DNA of 64,000 nt from Lumbricus rubellus (GCA_945859605.1 OX243822.1:26093185-26157184), one strand, 5' to 3'. Shown: positions 10,761 to 59,033, counted from the first letter of the stretch. The notes: generated from the sequence alone by a model not told the origin. Translations and numbers: made by a program.

Positions 10761-12434
10761 TGTAACGAACTCTATCCTCGTTACAGGGGATGGGTTTTTG
10801 CTCTGTTGTGAATTAAGGCAGCTGGTGTTTGAGGCGGGCTGATGGTTTAATCGCTAGAGGGCGTAGGCAGTATAAAAGATTGAGCTTCCCTTGGAACGAA
10901 GGCAGAAGAGAGTTGAATTCCGACGGCGTGTGCAGAGCTATTCTTGAAGCGGAACGAGAAGGTCGTCACGTGACTGTGGAACCGGGAAGAAACTTTTGTG
11001 CAACTGCGAAGTTAGGTTTCGATAACTTTACGCTGAGTTAATAGCTTTAATGGTCGAAACCAAGGTGGAAGAAGAAACCACGGAAGGACGGTCCTTGCAA
11101 CGGAAGACACAGCTGTGGCAGTAGAATACCGTTGGCCGAGTTTCGTTCGTCATGCTGTATGGAGAAGTGACGGGAAACGCCCCCTTTTCGAACGGGTAGT
11201 ACTTCGTAGTTTATTCATTTGTGAGAAAAGAGATATTTAATTGTAGGCCTCTGCTAAGTTAAGGACTAAAACATTGTCTGGGTTCTAGGGTGTTTCCGTG
11301 CAGAAGCTAGGGCTTTTGTGCATTTAATATCATTTTTGCTACTCTATGTTGAATGAGTGACATTTGAGAGTGTAGTCACGGGTACGTGAACTGTATAATA
11401 TTCGCTTCACCATTATAGGCCGAATGAATGAAGGACCTTTGCAAGAGTAACCACGTGTACTTGAACTGTTGTATATTCACGTGGCTATTATAGGCTGAAT
11501 GAGTGAATGATATTTGAGAGTTGTGCTTACTTGTACTTTGTAATATTAGTCTCGTGAATATTAGACGAACGGGTAGAGAACCGTCTAGCACCTTAAGTGA
11601 ACTATTAGTAATAATTGTTGTGACTTTACAAACCTCTTTCTAGAGTTAGGACTTTGCTATATTAACCTAGAGTAGGTAGTCTCTTCTATTTAGTTTAGTG
11701 GTTCACATTATATTGTTCTTCTGTGCTAATTAGGCGTAGCCATTGCATTACTTCGTGTGTTTTGCTTGATTACATTATCATAAATCAAATGGCTTCTCCT
11801 TCTCTAAATTTACTAGCCATTGAGGGGGAATTGAGTTCAGAGGAAGAAGAAGAAGTAAGGAATGCCTCCCCGGAAGTGGTCCTCGAACCTCTTTATGCTC
11901 AACTGGTTGCACATTTGGATAAAATGAATGATACTCTGAAAGGAATGAAGCAAGAATCCGTAGATATGAAGGCGCAACAGTTGGTTATGTTGGAAGACAT
12001 GACTGAAACCCAGAGAGACAGAAAAGAGTTACGGTCTGAGGTTATGGGAATGAGACAGACCCTGACTGACGTGACTGACAGACGAGACGAGGAAAGAAGG
12101 AAATTGGAAGAAAGACTGGAAAGATGGGAGGAAACAAATACTGGGACGCTCACAATGGGTGCACAAACGGACCCAGATATTCCGGACTACGGTCCGGAGG
12201 TCGTCAACCGACCAAGGACCGTGCCTATGCCCTCGGACACCTCGATCAACTTTGGCACTTTTCCACTTAGAAGAGAAATAAACCCGAACACGGGAGCGAG
12301 ACCAAAGGAATTTGGTCTGACCGGTTCATTTGCCCCAGGTCCAACGCACCTATTAAAAAGTATGGCCACCTCTCCACGGCAAAGATCGGGAGTAGCGCCC
12401 CGATCGGGAGAAAGGTGGGCCTACGAGCGTTACA
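10761..12434 (+). repeat. 3' LTR
   Basis: Same length as the 5' LTR, with roughly six substitutions by eye (for example at 11564, 11637, 11757, 12032, 12145 and 12386). It repeats the gag start at 11789 and the first ~215 codons, then runs into flanking DNA and stops at 12475. That open stretch is therefore a by-product of the LTR, not a second gene. Confidence 0.93.
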
Positions 12435-12708
12435 CTGGTATGCTAAGGTTATTCCAGGTGAAGTATGGTAATTAATTGTTCATTTCTTAAACATCATTCC
12501 TTCTGCGAGATACATGTATATGATCCAATGATGCCTCTGACTGCTGTGCGTGCATAAATGTACAGTTACTGTACCGGTATATTTACTTATAATATAATGT
12601 ACACTTGTACATTATTATACTGCGCCGGTTGCCTACAATGTCATATGCAATTTTGTACATTGGCAAGAGCCGACGTACTATAATAAGAACCTCTGTGCAT
12701 GAAGCTGC

Positions 12709-14865
12709 CAGTAGGGGCGCCAGGAATTCACGTTTGGGGGGGGGGGGTTGAAGCCCTAATCCCAACTATAAATTTCTTACGAAGCGCCGAAGGCGCGAAG
12801 CTGCGAGTGCCGAAGGCACGAAGCCCATACCGACTATGGGGTCTGGGGGAGGGGGTCTGGGGCGGAGCCCCAGCCGCCAACGCATTTTTAGCTATGTTGA
12901 CCTCAACTTGAGCCCTTTTTAGGCTCTTTTTGTCAGCTATTTATGAACGATAAAAATCATGAAAACTTAAATTAAGAAGTCGTTTTGCAGAGTCGCCGAC
13001 TACTAGTATTAGAATGCACGGCTTTTCAAAGGAATTTTTAGAACTGCACAACTTCCCCAAGCCTACAAGGCCGTGGCCAGGATTTGATTTCGGTAAAGTT
13101 TCTTCGGCGGAGAATTTCTGACGACTTTTTAAGTAGTCAAAAAGTCTGAAAACACCTTTTTTGGGGGTAAAATGTGTGAAGACATCTTTGTTTAGTCTCC
13201 AAAATTTCTGAAAACCCATTGTTTAGGTGTCAAAATGTCTGAAGACTTTTTTTTAATTTGTCAAAATTTCTCATGGCACCTTACTTTAGTTTTCAAACAT
13301 TTTGAAGACATTTTTGTAGTTGCCAAAATTTTTGCAGACACGTTTTTTTAGTAGTCAAAATTTCTGAAGACACCTTTTTTAGTCTTCAAATTTTGTTTGA
13401 AACATCTTTTCGAGCGTCTAAAGACATTACTTTGACTACATTGTTATTAACGATTTTCGGGTGTCTAAGGATATCATTTTGATTCTAGTGTTTCCTACGA
13501 TTTTTGGGTGTCTAAAAATATCAGTTTTATTCTAGAGTTACCAACGATTTTCGGGTGTCTAAGCACATTATTTTGATTCCAGTGTTATCAACGATTTTGG
13601 GGTGTCTACGGATATAATTTTGATTATAGTGTTATCAAGGATTTTCGGGTGTCTAAAAACAACGTTTTGATTCCAGTATTATAAACAACTTTCGGGTGTC
13701 TAAGAATATCAGTTTGATTCTAGAGTTACCAACGATTTTCGGGTGTCTAAGAACATAATTTTGATTCTAGTGTTTTCAACGATTGTTGGGTGGTTTGAGA
13801 TATTATTTTGATTTAGTGTTATCAAGAATTTTCGGGTGTCCAAGGCCATCATCTTGAATATAGTGTTATCAACAATTTTCGGGTGTCTAAAAACATAGTT
13901 TTGATTCCAGTGTTATCAAAGATTTTCGGGTGTCTAAGGATATCATTTTGATTCCAGTGTTACCTACGATTTTTGGGTGTCTAAAGACATTATTTTCATT
14001 CCAGTGTTATTATCGATTTTCGGATGTTTAAGGATATCATTTTGATTCCAGTGCTATCATCGATTTTCGAGTGTTTAAGGATATCATTTTGATTCTAGTA
14101 ATTTCAACGATTTTCAGGTGTCTAAGGATATTATTTTGATTTAGAGTTACCAACGATTTTCGGGTGTCTAAGGTTATAAATTTTTAATCATAGTGATAGC
14201 AACGACCTGCTGTTTTGAAGTTGATTTGACTATTGTAGAGATCCGCGGAACATTGATTTAGCCCCCCCCCCCCCCACCAGAGCTGAGACCAAACTCCGCC
14301 CATTAGTCTGCAAATAAAGCGAGTCACAACTACAGTGTACATGCAGGCTGTAGCCAGAGCTGAAAGTGTGCCGGGTCTGTCAGGGTTTGCGACCCGGCAT
14401 TGATTTTCGTGTCCTTCTGATGCTGAGTATCAGCCGGGAAGCAAGTCTTAACAGTTTGTTGGCAAACAACTAAAAAACCCAAAAGAATTAGGTAAAAATG
14501 GTATGATTATAAAATTTTATGGGCAATCGGGCTTGACTACAAACTGCTAATTGAAAACCCCATTTCGTATGTGATTGTATAGGTATGTAACAGGTGTAGC
14601 CCTCAGCCGGCCGGCGGGTTACATATGGTATACATAACCTCATGACGGGTCTGGGGTTGGGGATTAGCAAAATATTATATGTGGTGGATTCTATTAAGAT
14701 AAGCACTCTACACTATGATTACATAGCTGATTTAATTGACGTTGGTCACTGTCTAGCCTTTTTAATCGAAGTTAGCAGTTGCAGAGATTTTCCTTGTTTT
14801 TTTGGGGGGGGGCTGAGCCGCCGATAGGGGGCTTAGCCCCCCAAGCCCCCCTGGCGCCGCCACTG
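12709..14865. mobile_element. Non-autonomous hAT-like transposon
   Basis: The ends CAGTAGGGGCGCCAGG and (reversed) CAGTGGCGGCGCCAGG form a terminal inverted repeat. GAAGCTGC occurs immediately outside both ends (12701-12708 and 14866-14873), a perfect 8-bp target duplication as produced by hAT transposases. G-runs and repeated 'GCCCC' hairpins lie inside each end. There is no transposase; the interior is a ~47-bp minisatellite and older repeat pieces. It sits about 270 bp beyond the LTR element. Confidence 0.88.
13430..14180. repeat. ~47-bp minisatellite inside the hAT-like element
   Basis: About fifteen units with the core ATTTTCGGGTGTCTAAGGAT then TTTTGATTCTAGTGTTA. Adjacent GGGTGTCTAA words are about 47 bp apart. 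Units have diverged by substitutions but keep their spacing. The stretch before it (12950-13400) has a looser repeat of TCAAAATTTCTGAAGACA-type words. Confidence 0.85.
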
Positions 14866-14909
14866 GAAGCTGCCGCTTCGCTTACCTATAATATTGGCCT
14901 ATTTGAAAG

Positions 14910-15185
14910 CAGATATTTTGCAGGGTCTGGAAAAACACAATGGCCACGGTTACATTTTCAGCAACAGCTTCAAAAAGTTAAAAACGCAGAACAGGAAATT
15001 AGGAACATGTGGCTTTTTCAAAGAAGTTTCTAAATAAAGTTTCTTAGTCTTACTCTGTTTGTAATTAACATTTAGCACCACTAGTGCTTTAGTGCAAAGA
15101 AATTTTTTAAATGAACAAACAAGTAGGCTAGCAGTTAAAAATCGGTGTCAATTCTCCAGAGTGTCCCGTCTTGCCCCTATTTTTG
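14910..15185. repeat. Dispersed repeat shared with 47094-47375
   Basis: The two segments share an ordered series of words, including TTTGCAGG, CAGGAAAT, AAGTTTCTT, TTAGTGCAAAGAAAT, TAGCAGTTA and CTTGCCCCTAT. They are diverged copies of one interspersed element of about 280 bp. No coding content or terminal repeats were found. The rest of 15185-15540 is unremarkable. Confidence 0.6.
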
Positions 15186-15542
15186 CGAGATTTGAATTTC
15201 AGACAAGAAAGTATCGTAAAAAAGGACCTTAAAAGATGTGACCGCCATTCAAAACGGGCAGCGGTGAAAATATTAACTTACACTGAAAATAATTACCAGA
15301 GTACAGAGGTCAAACGACAGTGGCTATAGAAAGACGAGTAGGCTACATTTAGATTACATCAATTCTGAACAACCTCATCACAGGAGCAACATCTTAAATC
15401 GACAATTACTTTACGGTCGACAATAGCATGCAGACATGACATTTGTCATGATGCGAAAGACATTACTTAGCGCAGATAGATTTTTAAAAGACGCCGTGTA
15501 AACTAAACCCTGGAACAATGCGGCATATATATTATGCATATA

Positions 15543-15942
15543 CACTGTGTCCCAATAAATCGGGCACCCTGTTTATAATGTGAATAAAACTGGTAAATAT
15601 TCATCGATTTTCAAAATTTCAAAACTGTTTTTATCCTGAGATAATAATTGTCTACAAATTGGTAATTTATAAACGGCCCTCATTAAAAATTACGTCATAA
15701 TGACGTCGGTAATTTACATATCGAAACCAAATGTCAACAAAAATCGTTGTGTTCGGTACTTAACATTTGAATCCTCTGATGCAAATGACGTATTTGTGAC
15801 GTCGATATTCATGCCAGAAACTTCATATTTTAATCAGTTTTAATCTCGGGATAAAAACAGTTTTGAAATTTTGAAAATCGATTAAGATTTACCTGTTTTA
15901 TTCACATTATAAAAAGGGTGCCCGATTTATTGAGACACAGTG
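15543..15942. mobile_element. Mariner-type MITE
   Basis: The terminal inverted repeats begin CACTGTGTCCCAATAAATCG and close with the matching reverse complement (GATTTATTGAGACACAGTG). They are flanked by TA dinucleotides, the target of Tc1/mariner transposases. The repeat arms extend well inward (TTCAAAATTTCAAAACTG on one side, reversed on the other), so the 400-bp element is close to a fold-back. No coding sequence. Confidence 0.85.
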
Positions 15943-15948
15943 TATATA

Positions 15949-16368
15949 CACTGTGTCCGGAAAAATTCCAAGGCTTTACGGTAAATACAAAAATAATTAG
16001 TAAACATTAATAGATTTTTAAAATTCCAGAAACAGTTTAATCCTGAAATATTATGGAACTATAATTTAGGTTCGAAATGTCCGCCATTGGCTTCCACGCA
16101 TGCTTCGAGACGTACACGCCACTGACTAACAGCAGCATCGACGACCAGTTGATCAAGTTCATCCCAAGCATTAACAATTCGCTCGCCGAGTTCTTCGATG
16201 TTTCTGACCTTTGTCTTGTACACTTTCTCCTGCATTACTCCCCAAATTTTGAAGTTTGTTGGTAATTATGTACGGATCAAAAAGGATTAAAAAATTTCTA
16301 ATTGATTATTATCTACTATAGTTTTTTCATTCATATTTTAGAGCCTTGGAATTTTTCCGGACACAGTG
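15949..16368 (-). mobile_element. Internally deleted mariner-type element
   Basis: Terminal inverted repeats CACTGTGTCCGGAAAAATTC and reverse complement at the other end, with TA on both sides. It is separated from the preceding MITE only by TATATA. It keeps the 3' part of a transposase gene on the minus strand, so it arose by internal deletion of a full element. Confidence 0.85.
16059..16262 (-). pseudogene. Mariner transposase, C-terminal fragment
   Basis: Minus-strand translation begins PTNFKIWGVMQEKVYKTKV and continues with NIEELGERIV, AWDELDQLVVDAA, QWRVRLEACVEANGGHFE, then TAG. This is the standard C-terminus of mariner-clade DDD transposases just after the last catalytic Asp (pattern N-F-x-I-W-G, W-x-x-L, R-L-x-A-C-V-x-A-x-G-G-H-F-E). 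The catalytic domain is deleted. Confidence 0.85.
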
Positions 16369-16514
16369 TATATGTGTGTTTATTATATATTTATTATATA
16401 TATATATAATTATGTATATATGCAATACACACATACATACACGTATATACATGTACATGCAGACAGACAAAGGCCTACATACACAAGCACGTACACATGC
16501 ATAATACGTAGGTC

Positions 16515-16735
16515 TACATGCGTACATACATACATACAATCATACATACATACATACATACATACATACATACATACATACATACATACATACATACATA
16601 CATACATACATACATACATACATACATACATACATACATACATACATACATACATACATACATACATACATACATACATACATACATACATACATACCTA
16701 CATACATACATACATACATACACGCACGCATACAC
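16515..16735. repeat. (TACA)n microsatellite
   Basis: About 50 nearly perfect tetranucleotide units followed by a short CACGCACGC stretch. It begins just outside the mariner element, and its open frames in both strands are an effect of the repeat. Confidence 0.95.
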
Positions 16736-17247
16736 GCGCGCACACATAAATTTTTAAACCTATAAACAATTCAGCCACTGACTGTAATCTGGTAGTGCCA
16801 GTCTCAAGCCTGGAAAAAGTAGAGGTCGACTTAATCGGCCAACGCAAGATGTCGTTAAACACTGGAAACTATAATGCAACTCTTCAACCTTACCATCAAC
16901 CTCAACACCTGGTGGCTACAGTAATCAGTAATGTCTGGCAACAGCAGATGTTCAGATTGTCTGGTTGTAATAGTTATTGTAACGCATGAATTGCGGCCAA
17001 ATTATTGTCTCTGCATCCACCAGACATGACTGCGGCCACAATGGAATAATCGTAATCCTAATCTCTAATTTTCGAAAGCCAAGCGCAGGGCACCAGCTTA
17101 TTCACGAGCGCTAAAATACCGGGAATTCCGATCATCTGACGTTACAAAACATAATGTGACCATGCACCTTGGTGTTACCAGACATTACGGTTAACAGTCT
17201 ATATATGTAAGGCAGGGCCAGTCCCGGGTGTCCTGGGAGAGGAGGGG

Positions 17248-53593
<36,346 letters not shown>

Positions 53594-53675
53594 CTGCAAC
53601 AAAACAACTATTACTGTAACAGACAACCAGTAGGCCATTATTCTCTCAGCCTTATATAGCGCAGTAGGCTATGTT

Positions 53676-53886
53676 GTTTGCTTGTATGTGCACTTGTCAT
53701 AGCGCCCCTTCAAGCTCTCTCTCTACTCAGAGGCGCTCCAGAATGCAGAGCGGACACTGCATCGGAAGTTTCACGCCGAAGTGCTGAGCAATTGTGAGTG
53801 AAGGACTTGCCCAAGGTCCTTACGCGGCGAGGTGGATTGGAACCTCGAACCTTCCGGCTCCAAGGCAACGGCGCCATCACTATACC

Positions 53887-53887
<1 letters not shown>
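53676..53887 (-). mobile_element. tRNA-derived SINE copy
   Basis: Tail GTGCACTTGTCATAGCGCCC, core TTTCACGCCGAAGTGCTGAG, box B complement GTGGATTGGAACCTCGAACC. The head is lost where an ATT/ATC microsatellite begins, so the repeat may have expanded into it. Confidence 0.82.
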
Positions 53888-53983
<96 letters not shown>

Positions 53984-54029
53984 CCACCACCACCATCACC
54001 ATCACCATCACCATCACCATCACCATCAC

Positions 54030-54100
<71 letters not shown>
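53885..54100. repeat. (ATT)n/(ATC)n/(ACC)n microsatellite
   Basis: Trinucleotide array with a hexanucleotide zone (CACCAT)n in the middle. The His-, Ser-, Ile-, Asp- and Met-runs in its six frames are artefacts. Confidence 0.95.
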
Positions 54101-54102
54101 GG

Positions 54103-54885
54103 CATTAATTTTTTTATTATACACCCCTTTCTTGAGATCACGCTTCAAGATAATTGTGCTGTGCACAACAGTTGGACGGCCTTTGACGCCAAACGACGAC
54201 GTTAAACTTTGGTGAAAGAAAGTTGGATATAATTGTCAGTGCATGTAGAATTGTAGGCTTCTGCACAAGGTTCCGAACTTCCGACATGGAAGAAGACTCA
54301 TTCTCTCATTCATAGCCGTATTGCCTAATCTTCACATTACAAGGAGATTTTCACCTAGCCAATGAGATACCGTGTCTCTGTCCCATTAGCCAACATGGGA
54401 AGGCGGTCTTCCCGTCGCGTCATCCACACTCCACAGTAACTCTTGGCATGCTAATCAAGTCCGTTGATAACAAGCGACAAACATAGAGTCACTGATGAAA
54501 GGTCTGCAATGCTAGACAAAAAGTCACCTGCTGTGACATCCTCAAAATCATAATTATTAGCTGCTGTGTAACATTCATCACTCCTTCTATCACGATGTTC
54601 CAATCAAACTTGACTACATATAGCCTAATGCGGGATTTTGGAATCAGCATCATCATCGTCATCATCATCATCGTCGTCGTCGTCGTCGTCATCATCATCA
54701 TCATCATCAAGCATTAAGTTTTTATTAAACACCCCTTTCTTGAGATCAAGCTTCAAGATAATTATTGTGCTGTGCACAACAGTTGGAAGTATTCTCAGTG
54801 CAGGTATACGTAATTTTTTATTAAACACCCCTTTCTTAATATCAAGCTTCAAGATAATAGTGCTGTGCACAGCTGTTGGATATGA
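54103..54885. repeat. Three copies of a CACCCCTTTCTTGAGATC repeat
   Basis: Near 54120, 54730 and 54820 the same ~60-bp sequence appears: ACACCCCTTTCTTGAGATCA, CTTCAAGATAAT, GTGCTGTGCACAACAGTTGG. The first two each follow a CATCAT microsatellite and GCATTAA, so repeat and microsatellite seem to be duplicated together. A (CAT/CGT)n run is at 54646-54710. Confidence 0.75.
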
Positions 54886-55274
54886 TGGACACGAGAACAC
54901 AAGTCATACACTTGGTCTGTAGGCGAATATTTATACTAGGCTACCTCTTCACTGCACATTTGTGGCAAAGAAATTCATCACCCCCCTAAATTGATCAAGG
55001 GCATGAAATTCATAAGCACATACCAAGGTCATGTGTTAGATAAACTGCAGCTCATTTTCCCCATATTTGGTAAAACATAATATCTCAGAGGTATAATGAT
55101 CGCATAATGTTCAATTGCATTCGGCATATTATTGCAAGGTCAATCTAGGACAATGTGAAGGACACAACTCATACTTGCATGTAACCTGCACCCTGCTCAT
55201 TGTATACAAATAGGCATTTAATTAATCATGCACAGAAACTACATTGTCATTATTTGTTCTTGTACCATCGGTTG

Positions 55275-55406
55275 GCTACAATAAATTAATTAATAGATTG
55301 ATTGATTGGCTGACTGATTGGCTAATTGATTGATTGACTGATTGATTGACTGATTGATTGATTGACTGGCTGACTGGTTGATTGATTGACTGACTGACTA
55401 ACTGAT

Positions 55407-55494
<88 letters not shown>

Positions 55495-55560
55495 GACTGG
55501 CTGATTAATTGATTGATTGATTGATTGATTGATTGAAGATGAAGTGATTGATTAAAACTT
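55275..55560. repeat. (CT)n tract within TTGATTGACTGA repeats
   Basis: About 40 CT dinucleotides (55410-55491) embedded in GATTGATTGACTG-type repeats on both sides. Confidence 0.95.
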
Positions 55561-57340
55561 CTCTTCATAAATTTTATGAGCAACAAAGCCAATAAAAATC
55601 ATTAACGGTTTCAAATAATCAGATAAAGTATTCAACAAATTGTTTTCCAATAAGCCTTTAATTATGATGCAGTCATTAATTAAACTCTCCCAATAAACAA
55701 ACCACAGACCAATCAAAATCATTAACGATCCCCAATTTATCCTGCGCCACCTGATAAATGTTCCGCTGTCCACGGGTGTCCAAACCACAGTCAAAAGGGT
55801 ACAATGAAATATAATTATACGCCATGACAACAACAGCGAGCAGCCTCATGTTCGCCGACGATAGATTTACAACCTTTGCCTCATGAGACGTATATTCGCC
55901 ACAAATTAAGCCATAAATATTAGCCATATTTCCTGCAAGTTCTCTATTTCCAAAGCAAAAGAACCGTCCGGGACATCCCCAGAACTCCCGGACGTAAATC
56001 CCTCCATGTCCCACCCGTCTCCCCAACATAGAAATCGCCCATATGATATGCCGTCACCGTACGCGGACGATTCCAAACTCCTAAAAAAGGTTGGTGTGGA
56101 GGCGGTGAAATATATGCACGGCGCGCTCTGTAATGACGCGTTCCTTTCACGATGATTGCGGGAGAACACGCCGTTCGTGCTACGCAGAGACTGTTCCATA
56201 CATGTGGCGATGTGCTTGGCCGGTGACGGCGGTGAGAATAATGAACTCGTCGTAGTTGTGACGAGTGAATTAGCCGAATATTATGACGAAAATAGACACT
56301 GTAGTGACTGTGTGGTCTGACATTAAGGCAAATTTACTCGTCTATTGTTTACGACAGCGTGCAGTTGAAACGATGTATTATTTAGCGTCGTATCGTATTG
56401 AAAACATCTGCATATACAGAGACAGAGATAGAGGGTTCTTACTTTTCGTTCATAGCATGAAACTAATTTTCAGTGCAATGCGTCTGCTATTATTATAAAT
56501 GGTACACAGTAAAGTGGATGGATACATTTAACAAACAGTGCATGGCATTAGGAAATGACGTGAGGCTGTTTCATATAGTCACGCCATTCTATAAGCAGTG
56601 TTGGCCATGGCTTTAAGTGAGTGGGAACGCGTGGTAACGACGTTCCCACTGCCCTCGAAATTCTTTACCTGCGTTCCCACTGCTCACCATGCATGTAATC
56701 CTGGAAACACATGCATTCCATGACAAAGAAACTTCTTACGCGTCCTCACTGCCATAGTCGTACGAGGCGGGGGTCCAGAGGGGCAAAGAAAGATGAGTAA
56801 AGAAAGGTCAACTTTCGGGCAAGCGCAACCCGATAAATAAAAAAGGTCGTCAACTTTTTGGCCTTGGAAAAAAATTTCCCACCTCGAGATTTCAACCAAC
56901 GAAGTCATTTATGCCGGATATATTTTTCGATCAGAAGTTAAATCTTTGCCCTCTCCAGCTGCTGAAATCTCCTGTACGCCCATGCTCACTGCTCACCCAT
57001 TTGACGTTCCACTGCTCACTCAAACCACATTAACTACTTGTGAAGCCGAAGAGAATCGAAATCAGGTTCTAAATGCTTGTCAATAATTAATTCAAAGCTG
57101 ATGAAAAAGTTCACAGCCGAAAGTGCGTTAATTAAGCCCAATCGGAAATGTGGCGAAAATTGCAGCAACTAAATTGAACTTTAACATTTTGAGTGCATGA
57201 TAGCCTAATTATGCAACGTTTATGTTCAAATTTTGTGCTTACGATTTAAAGGTCTATTGAAACTGCACCAATTTACATGTATATCTGAGTTCTTGTCTAC
57301 ATAGAAGTTGGGTTAATTAAATTGGGGATGCTAATTAACT
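55560..57340. other. No supported gene
   Basis: Minus-strand frames in 55680-56200 are open for about 100 codons, and one contains a signal-peptide-like start (MRLLAVVVMAYNY), but no splice donor in the phase needed by the first EGFLAM-like exon was found. From 56605 to 57030, TTTAAGTGAGTGGGAACG and a reversed TTTGAGTGAGCAGTGGAACG face each other, possibly the ends of a decayed DNA transposon. Confidence 0.35.
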
Positions 57341-57560
57341 GCATTAAGGCAAAGGTTTTGGGTATACAAGTGTTTAAAAAACTGGATTAAAGCATAGGAT
57401 TTGGGTGGAGATGCTAACAGACTGGATTCAAAGAAAGGTTTTGGATAGAGATGCTAAAAAAACGAATTAAATCATAGGCTTTGGGTAGAGATGCAAAACA
57501 AACTGAACAAAAGCAAAGGTTTCGGGTAGCGATGCTAACAAACTGGATTAAAACGACAAT
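57340..57560. repeat. ~51-bp minisatellite
   Basis: About four units with the core AAACTGGATTAAAGCAT or variants, then GGTTTTGGGTAGAGATGCTA. Diverged but regularly spaced. Confidence 0.85.
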
Positions 57561-57719
57561 GTTTGTAGAAGAAGATGAGGACTCAGTGACATTTCCATCA
57601 ATACATGTTCGTGATTTCTCAAAGCCAACCATAACAGTGATGACAAGTTTGCTCAGCATGATGCTCCAGCTCAAGTATTGAACCCGCATGGATTTCACGG
57701 ACCAGTCCATCATGCACGA

Positions 57720-58880
57720 CAGCGGCTGCTCCGAAGAGAAAATTGTTCCCCCGTTAATCTCCGTCCGATCGAGTTAAATCTGGGATAATGTGGACAGGAA
57801 GTAATCAGGCGACATCGCAGATCTAATTATGTCCCCCGGGGTTGGCGAGTCAGCGGCGGCGGTGGATCGAGTGGTTTTGTTCGAGAGAGCCAGACGTTCA
57901 GCGGGATACGAAATTATATTTATCACGAAATGAAAATGCTACAGGCATAGGTTGATAATAATTTATATAAGACACGAAATGAGAAGCAAGGCACGAGCGA
58001 GTAAATAAGGAAGCTGATTCATATGTGTAATTACGGGCAGTGTAAAATTAGTACTCGTTAAAGTCACCTGGATGTCATGCAGGGTCAAATACAACACACG
58101 CTGCTAATTACGCTTTTGTAATTGCGAGTAATTGCAACTGTTAAGCACTGGTACTTATGTGCGTAGCTCATCTATCTGACAATGCAAAAGCATTATCACG
58201 ATCGAGCAGAATGTTTTTAAACAGAGACATGGAAGGCAGAAGAAGCTCAAGTTCCAGATTGCACGGAGGCGTGTCCAGAATGAAGGAATCACCACTGAAA
58301 AATGTCCATGTACTGAGGCCTGTATTTGTGTGGGTAGCCTACTAAGGTTGTTGCAGCACTCGAACATGCAGTTTTGATTGGACCGCATGCAGTATAAAAA
58401 AAGTAAGTGCGCGGTGGGACCGGAGGGTGGTCAAAATCACTGTGGCCAATGCAGGGTAATCAATGGATACCGTAGCCTAATCGTTCAAAGACCTTAATGC
58501 GGCTCTGCATGTACTACTTGGCATTAATTAATAAATAAGGGTGCTTTATAACATGGCGTTTTAAGTAGAAGGCCTAAGCAATTTCTATGGTGATTCACAA
58601 AGCCAAAAGTATAAACCTGCTATAATTATTCTTATTTGTGGAGTTTCTTGTAGGGCCTATTCTTGTACAACGAGGTTTAAATTGAAACTCGCACAAAAAC
58701 CACCAAATCTTTGACTATTATAGTATTATATGAATGCATAAATGAACAGAGGGCGAAAATATACTGCACTAAGAATCAAATTCACAGAGTTAAATAATGT
58801 AACGGATAGAAAATTTCTATAGCATTAAATTATAAAAAAAAGAGCCATATGTATGTATAGGGCCTAAGACAAATAACTAA
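57720..58880. other. No gene recognised
   Basis: AT-rich sequence up to the base-composition change at about 58880. No repeat or exon was identified. Confidence 0.4.
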
Positions 58881-59033
58881 CCGTCGTCCAGAGGGCGAGG
58901 CTTCAACGCAGCGAGTAACTAGCCAGCCAACCGGAGCGCACGCAGTAACCCGGATAGGCGCGGCCCCTGCCGGTGGCCCAGGGCTCCCTTATTAGAGACA
59001 AACGATACGTAACATATACCCGAGGCGTATACA

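Larger units (their letters stand above)
6287..12438 (+). mobile_element. Complete gag-only LTR retrotransposon
   Basis: Two direct repeats of exactly 1674 bp (6291-7964 and 10761-12434) begin TGTAACG and end CGTTACA. They are flanked by CTGG on both sides (6287-6290 and 12435-12438), a 4-bp target-site duplication. A primer binding site follows the first repeat after one base, and a purine-rich tract ends directly at the second. The internal region is only about 2.8 kb, with one gag-like gene and no protease, reverse transcriptase or integrase. By eye the LTRs differ at about six positions, so the insertion is recent. It must rely on a partner element for reverse transcription. It resembles the gag-carrying, pol-less 'TR-GAG' type described in plants; whether it belongs to Ty3/gypsy is inferred only from the primer tRNA and the target-site size. 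Confidence 0.93.

Noticed and set aside
11723..12475. Second gag-like gene
   Set aside because: It is the 3' LTR copy of the gag start and runs into flanking DNA after 12434. The two 'genes' are one element, not a tandem gene duplication.
13430..14180. CRISPR-like regular repeat
   Set aside because: The ~47-bp units are contiguous tandem repeats without unique spacers, in animal DNA, inside a hAT-like element.
55676..56199. Candidate first exon with signal peptide for the host gene
   Set aside because: A hydrophobic start is present, but no donor in the phase needed by the exon at 53593 was found and the rest has no domain.
57414..57713. 99-residue minus-strand frame
   Set aside because: It lies over a ~51-bp minisatellite and has no domain or splice context.
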